47,577 bases of DNA, taken from contig JABIEQ010000013.1 in NCBI GenBank assembly GCA_018651085.1, positions 1 to 47,577 on the forward strand, given 5' to 3'. A model generated the notes under the pieces. It did not search any database. It saw nothing but the letters and a program-made list of their open reading frames with translations, and was not told where the DNA came from. Positions within the stretch are counted from its first letter, which is position 1; every line of letters begins with the position of its first letter. Below, piece after piece: positions 33,183-43,084 of the stretch. The DNA is from Candidatus Magasanikiibacteriota bacterium (lineage in GTDB: Bacteria > Patescibacteriota > Patescibacteriia > Magasanikbacterales > UBA922). The translations under genes were made by a program, and so were the position numbers.

Positions 33183-34049
33183 ATGCATTCATCTATTTTG
33201 TGTCCGCTTTGTGAAAGTGTAGAACAATCCTTTTTTTGTAAAAAGAATGATCATCATTTGTATCGTTGTGATACGTGCCGTGTTGCTCATGTCTATCCTA
33301 TTCCTGAGAGTCTTGGCGATATTTATCCTGAAACTTATTTTGTAAAAAGTTCTGATGAGATGGGGTATGGGTATGTGGATTATGATCAAGATAAAGATTC
33401 TATGAAAGATGTCTTTTTAAAGACGCTTGAAGAGTTTGAGTCTTTGACACATCATCGTTCTATCTTTGATATTGGTGCTGCGACAGGATATTTTCTTGAT
33501 ATGGCAAAACAACGTGGATGGACAACCGCTGGATCAGAAATTTCTCCATATGCGGCTAAGACATCATCTTCTCGAGGCCACGAAGTGGCTTGTGGAGATC
33601 TTCTTACGTTACCGTTATCTTTATCAAATTATGGTGTAGTAACGATGTGGGATGTTTTTGAACATGTTCCTAATCCAAAAGCATATCTCCATCGTGTACA
33701 TGATGTATTACAAGATGGGGGAGTTGTGCTTATTAATACGATTGATATTGGAAGTGTTTGGTCTCGATTGTGGGGGAAGCGTTGGAATATGATTATTCCT
33801 CCCGAGCATCTGTTTTATTATACAAAGAATAATCTGCGTTCGTTAGTTGAAGGTGCTGGGTTTGAGATTCTTGATATTCGTAAGGTTGGGAAGAAATTTT
33901 CTCTTCCATATATTTTTGGAACACTTTACCATTGGCAAGGGCTTTCTGTTTGGCGAAAATTATCTCAGATGTTTGATACCCCTTTTTGGCGTCGCTTTGC
34001 TATTCCTATTAATTTGCGAGATAATATTTGTGTTATCGCTCGTAAGTAA
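33183..34049 (+). CDS. SAM-dependent methyltransferase with N-terminal zinc-ribbon-like motif
   Basis: 288 residues. Cysteines at CPLC (7 and 10) and CDTC (29 and 32) can bind zinc. The class I methyltransferase core follows: motif I DIGAATGYF (about 96-104), acidic GSEIS at strand 2, CGDLLTLPLS, and TMWDVFEHVPNP, the Methyltransf_23-type post-motif. Such enzymes methylate sugars or the end of a glycan chain, which can set chain length. The C-terminal 80 residues contain hydrophobic stretches that may contact the membrane. It is in the same operon as the surrounding glycosyltransferases. Confidence 0.85.
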   Translation: MHSSILCPLCESVEQSFFCKKNDHHLYRCDTCRVAHVYPIPESLGDIYPETYFVKSSDEMGYGYVDYDQDKDSMKDVFLKTLEEFESLTHHRSIFDIGAATGYFLDMAKQRGWTTAGSEISPYAAKTSSSRGHEVACGDLLTLPLSLSNYGVVTMWDVFEHVPNPKAYLHRVHDVLQDGGVVLINTIDIGSVWSRLWGKRWNMIIPPEHLFYYTKNNLRSLVEGAGFEILDIRKVGKKFSLPYIFGTLYHWQGLSVWRKLSQMFDTPFWRRFAIPINLRDNICVIARK

Positions 34050-34052
34050 TGT

Positions 34053-35777
34053 ATGCAGGCATTTTTTAGACATTGTAAAGTCCATATTATCGCTATTGTT
34101 ATAGCGATTCTTTTGGGGCTGACAACCCTTCTTCCTCAAATTGTGTCCATCAATGCGCTTGGTGATACTTTTTCTGGGATATATCCAATTCATGGATCGG
34201 ACGATCTGTATTATTTTGCACGTGGTAAAGATATACTTGATGGACATGAAAAGCTTGCTAATCCGTATATCTTAGAGCATAAGGATGGTGTGCCAGTACA
34301 GTTTTGGCTTCCAGATTATCTTTTGGTAAAACCTTTATCCCTCCTTGGTGTGGGGATGTTTGAAGCGTATTATGCGTTTGATTTTGTATTACCACTTATA
34401 TTATTTTTGTTGACGTATAGTGTTTTTTTTCTTATTAGTCGTTTGAGAATTATTTCTCTAGGTTCTTCTATTCTTCTTCATTTTGGGTTGTACTTATCAG
34501 TGTTTAATCGATCGCCTAGTCCACAATTAAATTTTATTTTTTTTCTGACCCTAGCGTATTTTTTTATACGCTTTGTTCAATCTAAAAAATGGTCTTGGGC
34601 AATACTCATGGGAGGAAATTTAGGATTGCTTTTCCATTTGTATACCTATTACTGGACGTTTTATGTGGTAGTGATTGGCCTCTTTTTTTTGGGGTGTTTG
34701 ATCTGGTTTAGAAAAGAAGGATATATTTCTAAATTGATTGCCATGTTTGGCATTGCTGGCATTATTGGTATTCCTTATTTTTTACAAAACATAGCAATTG
34801 TATCTCTTCCTACATACAGTGAAACCCTTATCAGGTTAGGTATCCTTGACACACGGTTTCCCTCAGCTATTAAAGCTGTTTTTGTTGCGAGTATTCTTTT
34901 GTTGATTGGTGGCTTTTTATATTATAAAGGTGTTATTTCTCGTTCGTCGAAGACGTTATTATTTTTAGCTGCTGTTGTGGGTTCCGTTGTTGTTGTTAAT
35001 CATCACGTGATTACTGGGAAAAATTTAGAATTTTCTAGTCATTATGCACGACCAATGTTTTTTTGGTTTTTCTTTTCTTTTGTATATCTGTTATCTTTTG
35101 TTCTTTTGTCAAAAAGATGTGAAAAAAATAAAAAAAAGTTGTCAGTATTATTTTTAGTGGTGTGTTGTCTACTTTCTTTTTCTCACACAGTAAAAACTAT
35201 TGAACGACAATCTTTTTTTGAAGAATCGGAAATTACGTGGCAAGAGTATGCGCCAGTGTTTTCTTGGTTAGAAGAACATACATCAAAAGATAGTGTGGTA
35301 TTTGCTAACAGTGATATGAGTAATCTTATCCCAATTTATACAAATAATAATGTATTATTTTCTCGGCTTGCGAATTTACATTTTATGAGTGATAGGGAAG
35401 TACAGGAGCGTTTTTTTGTGAATCACTATTGGGAAACATTTGATGTCGATTTTCTTAAAAATCATGAACGCTCTTTATGGGGAACAATATTTATTAATTC
35501 TTTTGGACATGCAAGGAGTGAACAAAAGGTACGGAAGCTTTTATTTTTAGATCCTTTGCCTGTAGAGGAAGGTATTCCTGCCTTAGTTATTGATGAAGCA
35601 AAAGTCTTTGGTGAACGGGTGCAAAGTGAGACTCTTGAGTCCTTTTTATCAGAGTATCAGGTTGAATATCTAGTATGGGATCAAATACGGAACCCGGATT
35701 GGCGTCCTACTGATATATCTGTTTTTTCCCCTGTTGTAACGTTTGATGGTTTTGTTATTTATGAAGTCAGAAGTTGA
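34053..35777 (+). CDS. Large integral membrane protein, possible GT-C glycosyltransferase
   Basis: 574 residues with about 11 transmembrane helices and a soluble C-terminal domain (about 395-574). After the first helix, the loop GSDDLYYFARGKDILDGHE (about 49-67) carries an acidic pair in the place where GT-C enzymes have their catalytic Asp. The C-terminal part has VFSWLEEHTSKDSVVFANSDMSNLIPIYT, typical of the globular ends of GT-C-like membrane proteins. I do not recognise a named family. An oligosaccharyltransferase-like or polyprenyl-sugar-dependent enzyme is the best inference. It starts three bases after the methyltransferase and ends the operon that starts at 27157. Confidence 0.7.
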   Translation: MQAFFRHCKVHIIAIVIAILLGLTTLLPQIVSINALGDTFSGIYPIHGSDDLYYFARGKDILDGHEKLANPYILEHKDGVPVQFWLPDYLLVKPLSLLGVGMFEAYYAFDFVLPLILFLLTYSVFFLISRLRIISLGSSILLHFGLYLSVFNRSPSPQLNFIFFLTLAYFFIRFVQSKKWSWAILMGGNLGLLFHLYTYYWTFYVVVIGLFFLGCLIWFRKEGYISKLIAMFGIAGIIGIPYFLQNIAIVSLPTYSETLIRLGILDTRFPSAIKAVFVASILLLIGGFLYYKGVISRSSKTLLFLAAVVGSVVVVNHHVITGKNLEFSSHYARPMFFWFFFSFVYLLSFVLLSKRCEKNKKKLSVLFLVVCCLLSFSHTVKTIERQSFFEESEITWQEYAPVFSWLEEHTSKDSVVFANSDMSNLIPIYTNNNVLFSRLANLHFMSDREVQERFFVNHYWETFDVDFLKNHERSLWGTIFINSFGHARSEQKVRKLLFLDPLPVEEGIPALVIDEAKVFGERVQSETLESFLSEYQVEYLVWDQIRNPDWRPTDISVFSPVVTFDGFVIYEVRS

Positions 35778-35811
35778 TCGTATTATTGGCTGATTTTCTT
35801 GGAGGGTAGAC

Positions 35812-35842
35812 TTGATTTTTTTGGCTAAATATCGCATAATAT
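35812..35842 (+). promoter_or_regulatory. Possible promoter before the glycosyltransferase at 35873
   Basis: TTGATT (35812-35817), a 19-base spacer and TAATAT (35837-35842), in the only sizeable gap (95 bases) of this stretch. The spacing is long, so the call is moderate. Confidence 0.45.
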
Positions 35843-35872
35843 GGGGGAATTTGGTCTATTTTTCATAGTCGT

Positions 35873-37048
35873 ATGGTATCGCAAGTAGGACCTTCGACAA
35901 AATCACTTATATACGTTGCAAATGCGCGTATTCCTACAAAAAAGGCACATGGTGGCCTTATTATGGCTGCATGTGATGCTTTTGCCTCTCTTGGTCTTGT
36001 TGTTTCTCTTTTTGTTCCTCGACGTAAAAATGATCTTAAAGAAGATCCTTTTTCTTTTTATGATGTAATCCCTTCATTTACATTGCGACATTTTTTTACG
36101 ATTGATCTTTTTTCTTTTGAAAAGTATATAGGCGTCTTATCCTTTTGGATACAATCTATTAGTTTTTATATTTCAGTATTTTTTTCTTTATTGTTTCGTT
36201 CAAGAAAAAATGTCGTTATTTATTCTCGAGATATATTGGCTCTTTTTCTTTTTTTTCTCGGGTACAAAGTGGTGTTTGAATGTCATCTCTTGCCAAAGAA
36301 GAAAAAACTGTTTTTTTTCTTGACTCGCTTTTCTCATCGATTGGTAGTTATTTCTCAGTCACTTGCTCAATCTTTTCTTGATCAAGGTATATCTTCTTCT
36401 AAAATTATTGTTGCGCCAAGTCCTGTTGTGATTTCTTTATTTGATGTTTCTATATCAATGGAGGATGCTCGAACGCAACTATCGTTACCTGAAAATAAAT
36501 ATATTATTGGATATTGTGGTTCCCTTAAAACTATGGGAGAAGATAAAGGTGTTGCAGATATATTACGATCATTATCTTTTTTATCATTCGATGTGTTGTG
36601 TGTCATTGTTGGAGGATCAACAGACGATATTTCGTATTATAAAAATATGGCAGAAGAGTTGGAAGTAAAAGATAAGGTATTGTTCGTTGGTTTTGTCTCT
36701 CAATCTCGATTGGCAATGTATCAAAAATCTTTTGATACATTACTTATGCCGTTTCCAAATACACCTCATTATGCTCATGTTATGTCTCCAGTGAAGATGT
36801 TTGAGTATATGGCATCAAAAAAACCTATTATTGCTTCTGATTTACCAACTATTCGAGAGGTATTGAATGATACGAATTGTCTTTTTTGTTTGCCAGGAGA
36901 TTCAAAAGATTTAGCAACAAAGATACAACATCTTATTGATACTCCTACATTATCGAGTGTATTAGGAGAAAAAGCGTATTGTGATGTGCAGGTATATAGT
37001 TCATCATCTCGTGCAGTGCGTATTATTTCACACATATTTGATTCATAA
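35873..37048 (+). CDS. GT4-family glycosyltransferase
   Basis: 391 residues. It begins with SLIYVANARIPTKKAHG after eight residues, and has hydrophobic segments around 75-125 that suggest membrane association. The donor domain contains IGYCGSLKTMGEDKG and the FPNTPHYAHVMSPVKMFEYMASKKPIIASD signature (shown here in two linked parts around residues 291-320), in which SPVKMFEYMA takes the place of a strict EX7E. It begins a new transcription unit and is followed three bases later by the flippase. Confidence 0.85.
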   Translation: MVSQVGPSTKSLIYVANARIPTKKAHGGLIMAACDAFASLGLVVSLFVPRRKNDLKEDPFSFYDVIPSFTLRHFFTIDLFSFEKYIGVLSFWIQSISFYISVFFSLLFRSRKNVVIYSRDILALFLFFLGYKVVFECHLLPKKKKLFFFLTRFSHRLVVISQSLAQSFLDQGISSSKIIVAPSPVVISLFDVSISMEDARTQLSLPENKYIIGYCGSLKTMGEDKGVADILRSLSFLSFDVLCVIVGGSTDDISYYKNMAEELEVKDKVLFVGFVSQSRLAMYQKSFDTLLMPFPNTPHYAHVMSPVKMFEYMASKKPIIASDLPTIREVLNDTNCLFCLPGDSKDLATKIQHLIDTPTLSSVLGEKAYCDVQVYSSSSRAVRIISHIFDS

Positions 37049-37051
37049 CAT

Positions 37052-38299
37052 ATGTCATTTTTGAGAAATAAAATATATAGTCTTCTCCGTTTTACTGAAA
37101 AGTATACGAAAACAGACATGGTATATCTTACAAAAGGTGGTTTTTGGTTAAGTCTAGGTCAAGTATTTAATGCACTTGGTGGTTTTTTGACGTTATACAT
37201 TTTTTCTACCTTTGCTCCTCAACATGTATTTGGGACGTATCAGTATGTATTATCCATTGTAAGCGTGTTGTATGTGTTTGCCTTGCCTGGGATCGCTACG
37301 GCTCTTACTCGTGCATTTGCAAAAGGTGTTGATGGAGTTCTTATCCGTGCGATACGCATGAAGTTATTGTGGGGTATATCAGCTTCTATTTTATCTCTTT
37401 TGTTAGCATTATATTACTTTATTAATAGTAATGATCTCCTTGCTGGTTCTTTTCTTATTGTTAGCTTTTTTCTTCCAACTATGGGGGCTTTTCAACTTTA
37501 TCGATCGGTATTAAATGGAAGAAAAATGTTTCGTCGTGTTGCTCAGTTTGACATTATCTCTCGTATTTTTTCTGTATGTTTGATGGGGATTGTATTATTT
37601 TTGACGAACAATTTAGTTATTATTATATTTTCATACTTTCTTTTTCATACATTGTTACGTGGATCTTTTTTGTTCTACACTTTGCGTGCTTTATCATTTA
37701 ATAAGATAAATGACACGGAGACATTTTCGTATGCGAAGCATTTGAGTTTTATGGGGATACTTGCTGTTGTCGCTGCTCAGTTTGATAAGATCCTTGTATT
37801 TCATTACTTAGGGGCAGTTGAACTTGCTGTATATATTATAGCTCTTACGCCAGTTGATCAGTTGAGATCTATCGTTGGTATTATTCGCACAATTGCGTTT
37901 CCTAAATTAAGCGCGCAGTCTGCTGCTGTAATTAAAAAAACACTTCTTAAAAAGATTCTTCGTTTGGAGCTTTTAATTATTCCTGTTATTGCTCTTTACA
38001 TTACGTGTATTCCTTTTTTAATTCGACATATCTTTCCACAATATATTGATGCTATTATCTATTCGCAGGTCTTAATATTTTATTTATTGTTTTCTCCTCG
38101 AAGTCTTATTACTACGGCTCTTAAAGCACAAATGAAAACAAAAGAATTGTATATTATCCGTATTTTAGGTCCATTATTTCGGATGATTATACTTTTCCCA
38201 CTGTTAAAGTTTTTTGGATTATGGGGGGCTGTATGGGGGCTTCTTATTTCTGAGCTTTTTTTGTATATCCTTTATTATTTGGTGTTTCGTAGAATATAA
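37052..38299 (+). CDS. Wzx-type flippase (polysaccharide biosynthesis / MOP family)
   Basis: 415 residues with about 12 transmembrane helices. The N-terminal segment KGGFWLSLGQVFNALGGFLTLYIF and the even spacing of short loops match the MOP/Polysacc_synt family. It flips lipid-linked oligosaccharide across the membrane after assembly by the cytoplasmic glycosyltransferases, handing it to the ligase or polymerase proteins at 7403 or 23946. It is the only flippase in the window, which argues for a single main glycan product. The tight spacing shows co-transcription. Confidence 0.85.
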   Translation: MSFLRNKIYSLLRFTEKYTKTDMVYLTKGGFWLSLGQVFNALGGFLTLYIFSTFAPQHVFGTYQYVLSIVSVLYVFALPGIATALTRAFAKGVDGVLIRAIRMKLLWGISASILSLLLALYYFINSNDLLAGSFLIVSFFLPTMGAFQLYRSVLNGRKMFRRVAQFDIISRIFSVCLMGIVLFLTNNLVIIIFSYFLFHTLLRGSFLFYTLRALSFNKINDTETFSYAKHLSFMGILAVVAAQFDKILVFHYLGAVELAVYIIALTPVDQLRSIVGIIRTIAFPKLSAQSAAVIKKTLLKKILRLELLIIPVIALYITCIPFLIRHIFPQYIDAIIYSQVLIFYLLFSPRSLITTALKAQMKTKELYIIRILGPLFRMIILFPLLKFFGLWGAVWGLLISELFLYILYYLVFRRI

Positions 38300-38302
38300 T
38301 AT

Positions 38303-39418
38303 ATGGAAAGGAAGAAACGGATTTTGTTTTTCATTGATAGTTTAAAGTCTATTGGTGGAGCAGAACAAATGTTTATTGATCAAGCTAATTATTTTTCTGA
38401 AAAAGGGATTGATGTTTTTTTTGCGCTTTCTCATGCATATCCTAATCCTAAAGATTTTTCTTCAAAAATACGTATTCATAAAAAAGTTGCATATTTTCGA
38501 TTTAAAACGCTTCATGATATTCGATCATACCTTGCTTTTCGTAGGTATATTAAGATACATAAGATTGATGTGTTGTATTCATATCTTGATTATTCTAATA
38601 ATATTGCACGAATGATGAAGTTTTTTTTACCAAGACTTCGAGTGTGTATTATTGAGCCAGGAGATCCTCGGCGAAAGACAACAAAGATGCGTGTATTTGA
38701 TTGGTGTATGAATTTTTTCACGTATAAAATTTTCGCTATGTCTGGGGCTGTTCGTGATCAGTTATGTGCGTATTTAAAAGTTCATTCACGAAAAATTCTT
38801 GCCATGCGTAATGGTGTTCATCCAATGCTTACTCAAGGTGAGGTTGATGAAAAATATAAAAAATCGGATCAAGCTGTAATTCAATTACTCCATGTTGGAA
38901 ATATCCGTACAGAAAACAAAGGTCATAGGGGAATGATTGATGTTATGAAATATATTAAAGATCACCACTCGGATGTTAAAGTGCACCTTTCTTTTATAGG
39001 GGACGGAAGTCTTCGAAAAGGATTTGAAGATCTTGTTGCTTCATATGGTCTTCAAGACAGAGTAACCTTTGTTGGTATTGTTCCTCATGAAGAAATTTCT
39101 TTATATTATAAAAAAACTGACATATTTATTTTTAACTCAAAAACAGAAGGAGGGGCCGCGAGTATTATGGAAGCTACTTCCGCTGGGCTTCCAACAGTAT
39201 CTTCTTTATTTGAGTCTGCTCATGAAGTTGTTGTTGATGGTGTGACTGGTCATTTGGTTCCTTGGGGAAATATAAAAAAGTTTGCCGAGCATGTTACTTT
39301 TTTAAGTCTGAATTTTGAAAAGCGATCTTCTATGGGATATGCTGCTTATGATTTGTATAGGGAGCGATTTATCTATGATCGTTTAGCTGATGGGTTTATT
39401 TCTAAATTATCTTTATAA
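38303..39418 (+). CDS. GT4-family glycosyltransferase
   Basis: 371 residues. The N-terminus RILFFIDSLKSIGGAEQMF carries the GT4 Gly-Gly-Ala-Glu loop. The donor domain has LLHVGNIRTENKGHRGMIDV, FIGDGSLRKGFEDL and EX7E EGGAASIME (near residue 276). The role is probably addition of a residue of the repeat unit. It begins three bases after the flippase stop and ends three bases before the next gene. Confidence 0.88.
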   Translation: MERKKRILFFIDSLKSIGGAEQMFIDQANYFSEKGIDVFFALSHAYPNPKDFSSKIRIHKKVAYFRFKTLHDIRSYLAFRRYIKIHKIDVLYSYLDYSNNIARMMKFFLPRLRVCIIEPGDPRRKTTKMRVFDWCMNFFTYKIFAMSGAVRDQLCAYLKVHSRKILAMRNGVHPMLTQGEVDEKYKKSDQAVIQLLHVGNIRTENKGHRGMIDVMKYIKDHHSDVKVHLSFIGDGSLRKGFEDLVASYGLQDRVTFVGIVPHEEISLYYKKTDIFIFNSKTEGGAASIMEATSAGLPTVSSLFESAHEVVVDGVTGHLVPWGNIKKFAEHVTFLSLNFEKRSSMGYAAYDLYRERFIYDRLADGFISKLSL

Positions 39419-39421
39419 TCT

Positions 39422-41083
39422 ATGGTTAAAGGATTTCCTTTAGTATTACTTGATGCCATCGTTTGTCAAAAAGATCTTGCGTCTCTTTTGGTTGGTACTG
39501 TTATTGATGGAACAAAAGAATACATGTTAGAAGGTACTGTTCGTTGTTCTTCTTGTGAACATATATATTATATTCGTTCTGGTATTTTAGATTTGTTAGG
39601 AAATCAAGATGAATTGGAATCTCTTGAACAAAAGGAAATGGATTCTCGAAATAAGCGAGCTGAGGCATATGATAAACGACTGTCTGTTCGATATGAAAAA
39701 GAAGTACCTTCAACAATGAAATTTCTAGGAGATGTTACAGATAAGCGAGTTATTGAATATGGATGTGGAACAGGGCGTTTAACAGTTCCTCTCTCAGATC
39801 CTTCTTGTGTGATTGCTGTTGATTTTTCTCGTTCTTCTTTAGAAGTTCTTGCGACAAAGACTGAAGAGCTTTCTTTTCCTGTAGGACTTATTCTTGCTGA
39901 TGCTGTGCAGTGTCGAACAGCCAATAAGTATTTTGATGTGGCATTTTCTACGCAACTTATTGAACATATCCCTACAAGACACAAGCGAGCCGTGTTTTTT
40001 TCTCATATTGAAGAAACCTTAACTGATGATGGTGAATTTGTGTGTTCTATGTATCATCAAGATCTTCGTCGAAAACTTGCTAAGCAGCCTGTTGAAGGGA
40101 TGCACGGGTCAGACATTTTTTTTCATTATTTTTCTCTAGAAGAGGTTCAAAAAGATTCAGCGTCATTTTTTTCTTTTGAAAGATCTAGATATATTGATAT
40201 TACGTTGCCTTTTGAAGCACGGTTATCATTATCTCCTCGAATATCAGGGGTACTTTCTCGGATAGTAGAGTATATCCCTGTGCTTCGTCGGTTTGGTCAT
40301 TTGTTACTTGTCCGACTGAAAAAAGTATCAACTGTTTCTGCTGATGTGTCTTCTATATCTGGACGGGTATTATATCGAAAAAGATTGTCGTCTGGATTTT
40401 TTCAAAAATGTTGGATTTGGTTTTCTACCCCTTTTGATATTCCGGGAGCTTCCCTTATCAATGCTTTTTCATATACAAAAGCGGATGTTTCGGGGTTCCG
40501 ATGTAAAGAAGGACTCACGAGTATTGTTGACCTTACGCTTGATGAAACTATTCTTTGGGAGAATTGTCGAAAATCATTTATTAGAAAACAGATTACTCGT
40601 GGGGAGCGTGCGGGGATAGAAATACGACAATGTACAGATTTTTCTGAATTTAAAAAGATATATACAGCGTTTCGGAAAGCAAAGTCATTACCACTTGATG
40701 ATGTATATATGTTTACTGAAGGTGTTTTATTTGGGGCATACTATAAAGGAGAAATGATTGCCGCTAATATATATATAACAGAGGCACCGTTTACCCGTCT
40801 TTGGGTGGCAGCTTCTAAACGTCTTGATGGAAGTTCTTCTCGAGAAGTTGTTGGTTGGGCAAATAGGATGCTTATTTGGGAATCAATGAAATGGTTTAAA
40901 AAGTACGGATACACGCATTTTGACCTTGGAGGTTTTTCTTCTGACTCAACGGACAAAAAAGAGCAGTCACTTGCTGAATTTAAGGAAAGTTATGGAGGAG
41001 AAAGAACGCCGTGTTTTTACTATCATAAGGTTAATTCTTCACTTTTGCGCCGATGGATGCGTTTTCGTGGATATGCGGTATAG
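39422..41083 (+). CDS. Fusion: SAM methyltransferase plus FemAB/GNAT-like acyltransferase
   Basis: 553 residues with two enzyme parts. Residues 1-60 look like a Trm112-type zinc element (CSSC at about 42-45). A class I methyltransferase follows: VIEYGCGTGRLTV (about 110-122), AVDFSRSSLEV, FDVAFSTQLIEHI. A bridge of about 100 residues leads to the C-terminal half (about 340-553), which has the FemAB-like signature WENCRKSFIRKQITRGERAG, then GAYYKGEMIAANIYI and WANRMLIWESMKWFKKYGYTHFDLGG near the end. FemAB-like enzymes attach amino acids or other acyl groups to cell-wall or sugar amines. The fusion therefore could methylate and acylate the same sugar. The frame is uninterrupted, and it ends an operon that began at 35873. 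Confidence 0.78.
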   Translation: MVKGFPLVLLDAIVCQKDLASLLVGTVIDGTKEYMLEGTVRCSSCEHIYYIRSGILDLLGNQDELESLEQKEMDSRNKRAEAYDKRLSVRYEKEVPSTMKFLGDVTDKRVIEYGCGTGRLTVPLSDPSCVIAVDFSRSSLEVLATKTEELSFPVGLILADAVQCRTANKYFDVAFSTQLIEHIPTRHKRAVFFSHIEETLTDDGEFVCSMYHQDLRRKLAKQPVEGMHGSDIFFHYFSLEEVQKDSASFFSFERSRYIDITLPFEARLSLSPRISGVLSRIVEYIPVLRRFGHLLLVRLKKVSTVSADVSSISGRVLYRKRLSSGFFQKCWIWFSTPFDIPGASLINAFSYTKADVSGFRCKEGLTSIVDLTLDETILWENCRKSFIRKQITRGERAGIEIRQCTDFSEFKKIYTAFRKAKSLPLDDVYMFTEGVLFGAYYKGEMIAANIYITEAPFTRLWVAASKRLDGSSSREVVGWANRMLIWESMKWFKKYGYTHFDLGGFSSDSTDKKEQSLAEFKESYGGERTPCFYYHKVNSSLLRRWMRFRGYAV

Positions 41084-41084
41084 T

Positions 41085-41113
41085 TTGATTTTTGTGTCCT
41101 CGTACGCTATGAT
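41085..41113 (+). promoter_or_regulatory. Promoter of the epimerase operon
   Basis: TTGATT (41085-41090), a 17-base spacer and TATGAT (41108-41113) in a 60-base gap. It predicts transcription starting near 41120. Confidence 0.7.
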
Positions 41114-41143
41114 AGGGAACAATTAATGTATAACGATGTGTAT

Positions 41144-42112
41144 ATGAAAAAGGTGCTTATTACAGGGGGGATGGGCTTTATTGGCAAGTTTCTTACGAGA
41201 AAGATTCTTCGTGATACAGATTACCAAATTATTATTGTTGATAGTCTTGTTGCAAGTGTAGAAAAGGATGAAATTATTTCTCACGATCGGGTGACCTTTA
41301 TTCAGTCTGATCTTGATCACTGGCAACCACCAGTAGGAGAATTGTATGATCAGATTTATCATTTAGCGAGTCCTGTAGGACCTGTGCGTGTATTGAAGTT
41401 TGCTGGACGTATGTCTGGTATTATTGTGTCTCATTTAGAAAAAATGGCAAATATTGCTATTGCGACAAAGGCAAAATTAATGTTTATGTCGACATCTGAA
41501 TTATATGGTTTTCATGCACTTGAACCAACAAAAGAAGATGTTGATAAGATTGTATCTCCTAAAATTACGGTTCGGCTTGAATATGCTATGGCAAAACTTA
41601 TGGGGGAGATTTTACTTCATAATTTAGCCATTTCTAACGATTTGTCATATCTTTGTATTCGTCCATTTAATATTGTAGGACCAGAACAAAATCATAAAGG
41701 TGGATTTGTTATCCCTCGATTTTTACAACTTGCTAGTAAAAATGAAGCTATCACTGTTTATGGAGATGGAAAGATGAAACGGACGTTTACCCATATTGAT
41801 GATTTCATTGAAGGGATATTTTTGCTCATGGAATCTGAATATAAAAATGATATTTATAATGTGGGGACCCCTGATAATGTTATTTCCATTTTAGATTTAG
41901 CGCAAAAGATTAAAGCTGCGATGAATAGTCAAAGTAAAATTAATCTTGTTGATCCAAAAACGTTGTATGGTGATGCATTTGAGGAAGCGTATGATAAAAT
42001 TCCTAATGTAGATAAACTTGTCGCTGCTGTTGGTTGGAAACCAAAGTGGTTGATGGAAGATATTATTAAACAAACGGTTGAACTTGAAAAAGATTACCTG
42101 TTTGATTCTTAG
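41144..42112 (+). CDS. NAD-dependent nucleotide-sugar epimerase/dehydratase
   Basis: 322 residues. NAD motif TGGMGFIG (about 7-14), STSELYG at the active site, and the catalytic pair Tyr147 and Lys151 in YAMAK. PFNIVGPEQNHKGGFVIPRF and TFTHIDDFIEG belong to the dTDP-glucose 4,6-dehydratase / UDP-sugar epimerase group. The substrate is open. ATG 41144 is preferred over ATG 41126, because the upstream ATG has A at -1 and would lie only about six bases from the predicted transcription start. It is the first of six genes that look like one operon (41144-46361). Confidence 0.83.
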   Translation: MKKVLITGGMGFIGKFLTRKILRDTDYQIIIVDSLVASVEKDEIISHDRVTFIQSDLDHWQPPVGELYDQIYHLASPVGPVRVLKFAGRMSGIIVSHLEKMANIAIATKAKLMFMSTSELYGFHALEPTKEDVDKIVSPKITVRLEYAMAKLMGEILLHNLAISNDLSYLCIRPFNIVGPEQNHKGGFVIPRFLQLASKNEAITVYGDGKMKRTFTHIDDFIEGIFLLMESEYKNDIYNVGTPDNVISILDLAQKIKAAMNSQSKINLVDPKTLYGDAFEEAYDKIPNVDKLVAAVGWKPKWLMEDIIKQTVELEKDYLFDS

Positions 42113-42121
42113 TATTATTGT

Positions 42122-43078
42122 ATGAAGTTTCTTATTAGTGTTGATACAGAGGCTGATTACCAGCGTTCTTCAAGTGATCCTCTCACCCTTGAGAATATTC
42201 CGGGTCTTTCTCGTTTTCAAGCGCTTTGTGATTCATTTGGGTTTACACCAACTTATTTTATTACGCATGAAGTTGCTGTAAATAAAGAAGCTGCTTCAAT
42301 GCTTCGTTCATGGCAAGAAAAAGGGACTGCTGAAATTGGAGCACACCTTCATCCGTGGACAACACCACCAAAAGAAGAAAAAGATGTCGATTTACGATTT
42401 CCTTCTGATGTTTCAACACAATCTTTACAAGCGAAGTTGGAGGTACTTACCGCCGCTGTGACTGATGCTACGGGTGTTTCACCGACAAGTTATCGGGCTG
42501 GGCGATGGGGATTTGATAATCGTCAAGCAGAAATGCTTTCGTCTTTAGGGTATATCGTGGATTCTTCTATTACTCCTAAGATTTCTTGGAAAAAAACTAT
42601 TGGGGATACGGGGGGAAATGGTGGACCTGATTTTCGTTTTTCTTCAACTCATCCTTATGTGGTTGAAGGGAAGGGCAAAAATATATTAGAGCTTCCTATG
42701 ACTGTTCTTTTTACCGGTATGTATAGCTCTGTGCGTGGTATACTTGGAAAGATCTTTTTATCACTTCCTCGGAGTTTATTTATCACTAAAGTGTTGAATA
42801 AACTATTTTTTCGTCTCCGATGGTTTCGGGTATTTGATAGAAGTGTCTTTTCTGATTGGGATGCACTATATACGGCTGCAAAGAAAAATGATCTTCCGTA
42901 TATTCAATTTATGATTCATTCGAGTGAATTATCTGTTGGAACGAGTCCATATACAAAGACACCAGAAGCGTTAGAACATGTGTATACGCATATTGAATAT
43001 ATTTTTACGTTATTATCTAAGTATAATGTTGAATCAATGAGTATTTCGTCATATGCTCAATCATATAAGAAAATATAA
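42122..43078 (+). CDS. NodB-like polysaccharide deacetylase family protein
   Basis: 318 residues. SVDTEADY near the N-terminus supplies the metal-binding Asp pair, GAHLHPW (about 73-79) the His motif, and SYRAGRWGFDN (about 123-133) the conserved Arg/Gly loop of the NodB/WalW-type deacetylase superfamily. These metal-dependent enzymes remove N- or O-acetyl groups from sugars. There is no signal peptide, so it would act in the cytoplasm on a nucleotide sugar or a lipid-linked intermediate. Gene spacing (nine bases upstream, six downstream) places it in the operon. Confidence 0.8.
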   Translation: MKFLISVDTEADYQRSSSDPLTLENIPGLSRFQALCDSFGFTPTYFITHEVAVNKEAASMLRSWQEKGTAEIGAHLHPWTTPPKEEKDVDLRFPSDVSTQSLQAKLEVLTAAVTDATGVSPTSYRAGRWGFDNRQAEMLSSLGYIVDSSITPKISWKKTIGDTGGNGGPDFRFSSTHPYVVEGKGKNILELPMTVLFTGMYSSVRGILGKIFLSLPRSLFITKVLNKLFFRLRWFRVFDRSVFSDWDALYTAAKKNDLPYIQFMIHSSELSVGTSPYTKTPEALEHVYTHIEYIFTLLSKYNVESMSISSYAQSYKKI

Positions 43079-43084
43079 GGTATT

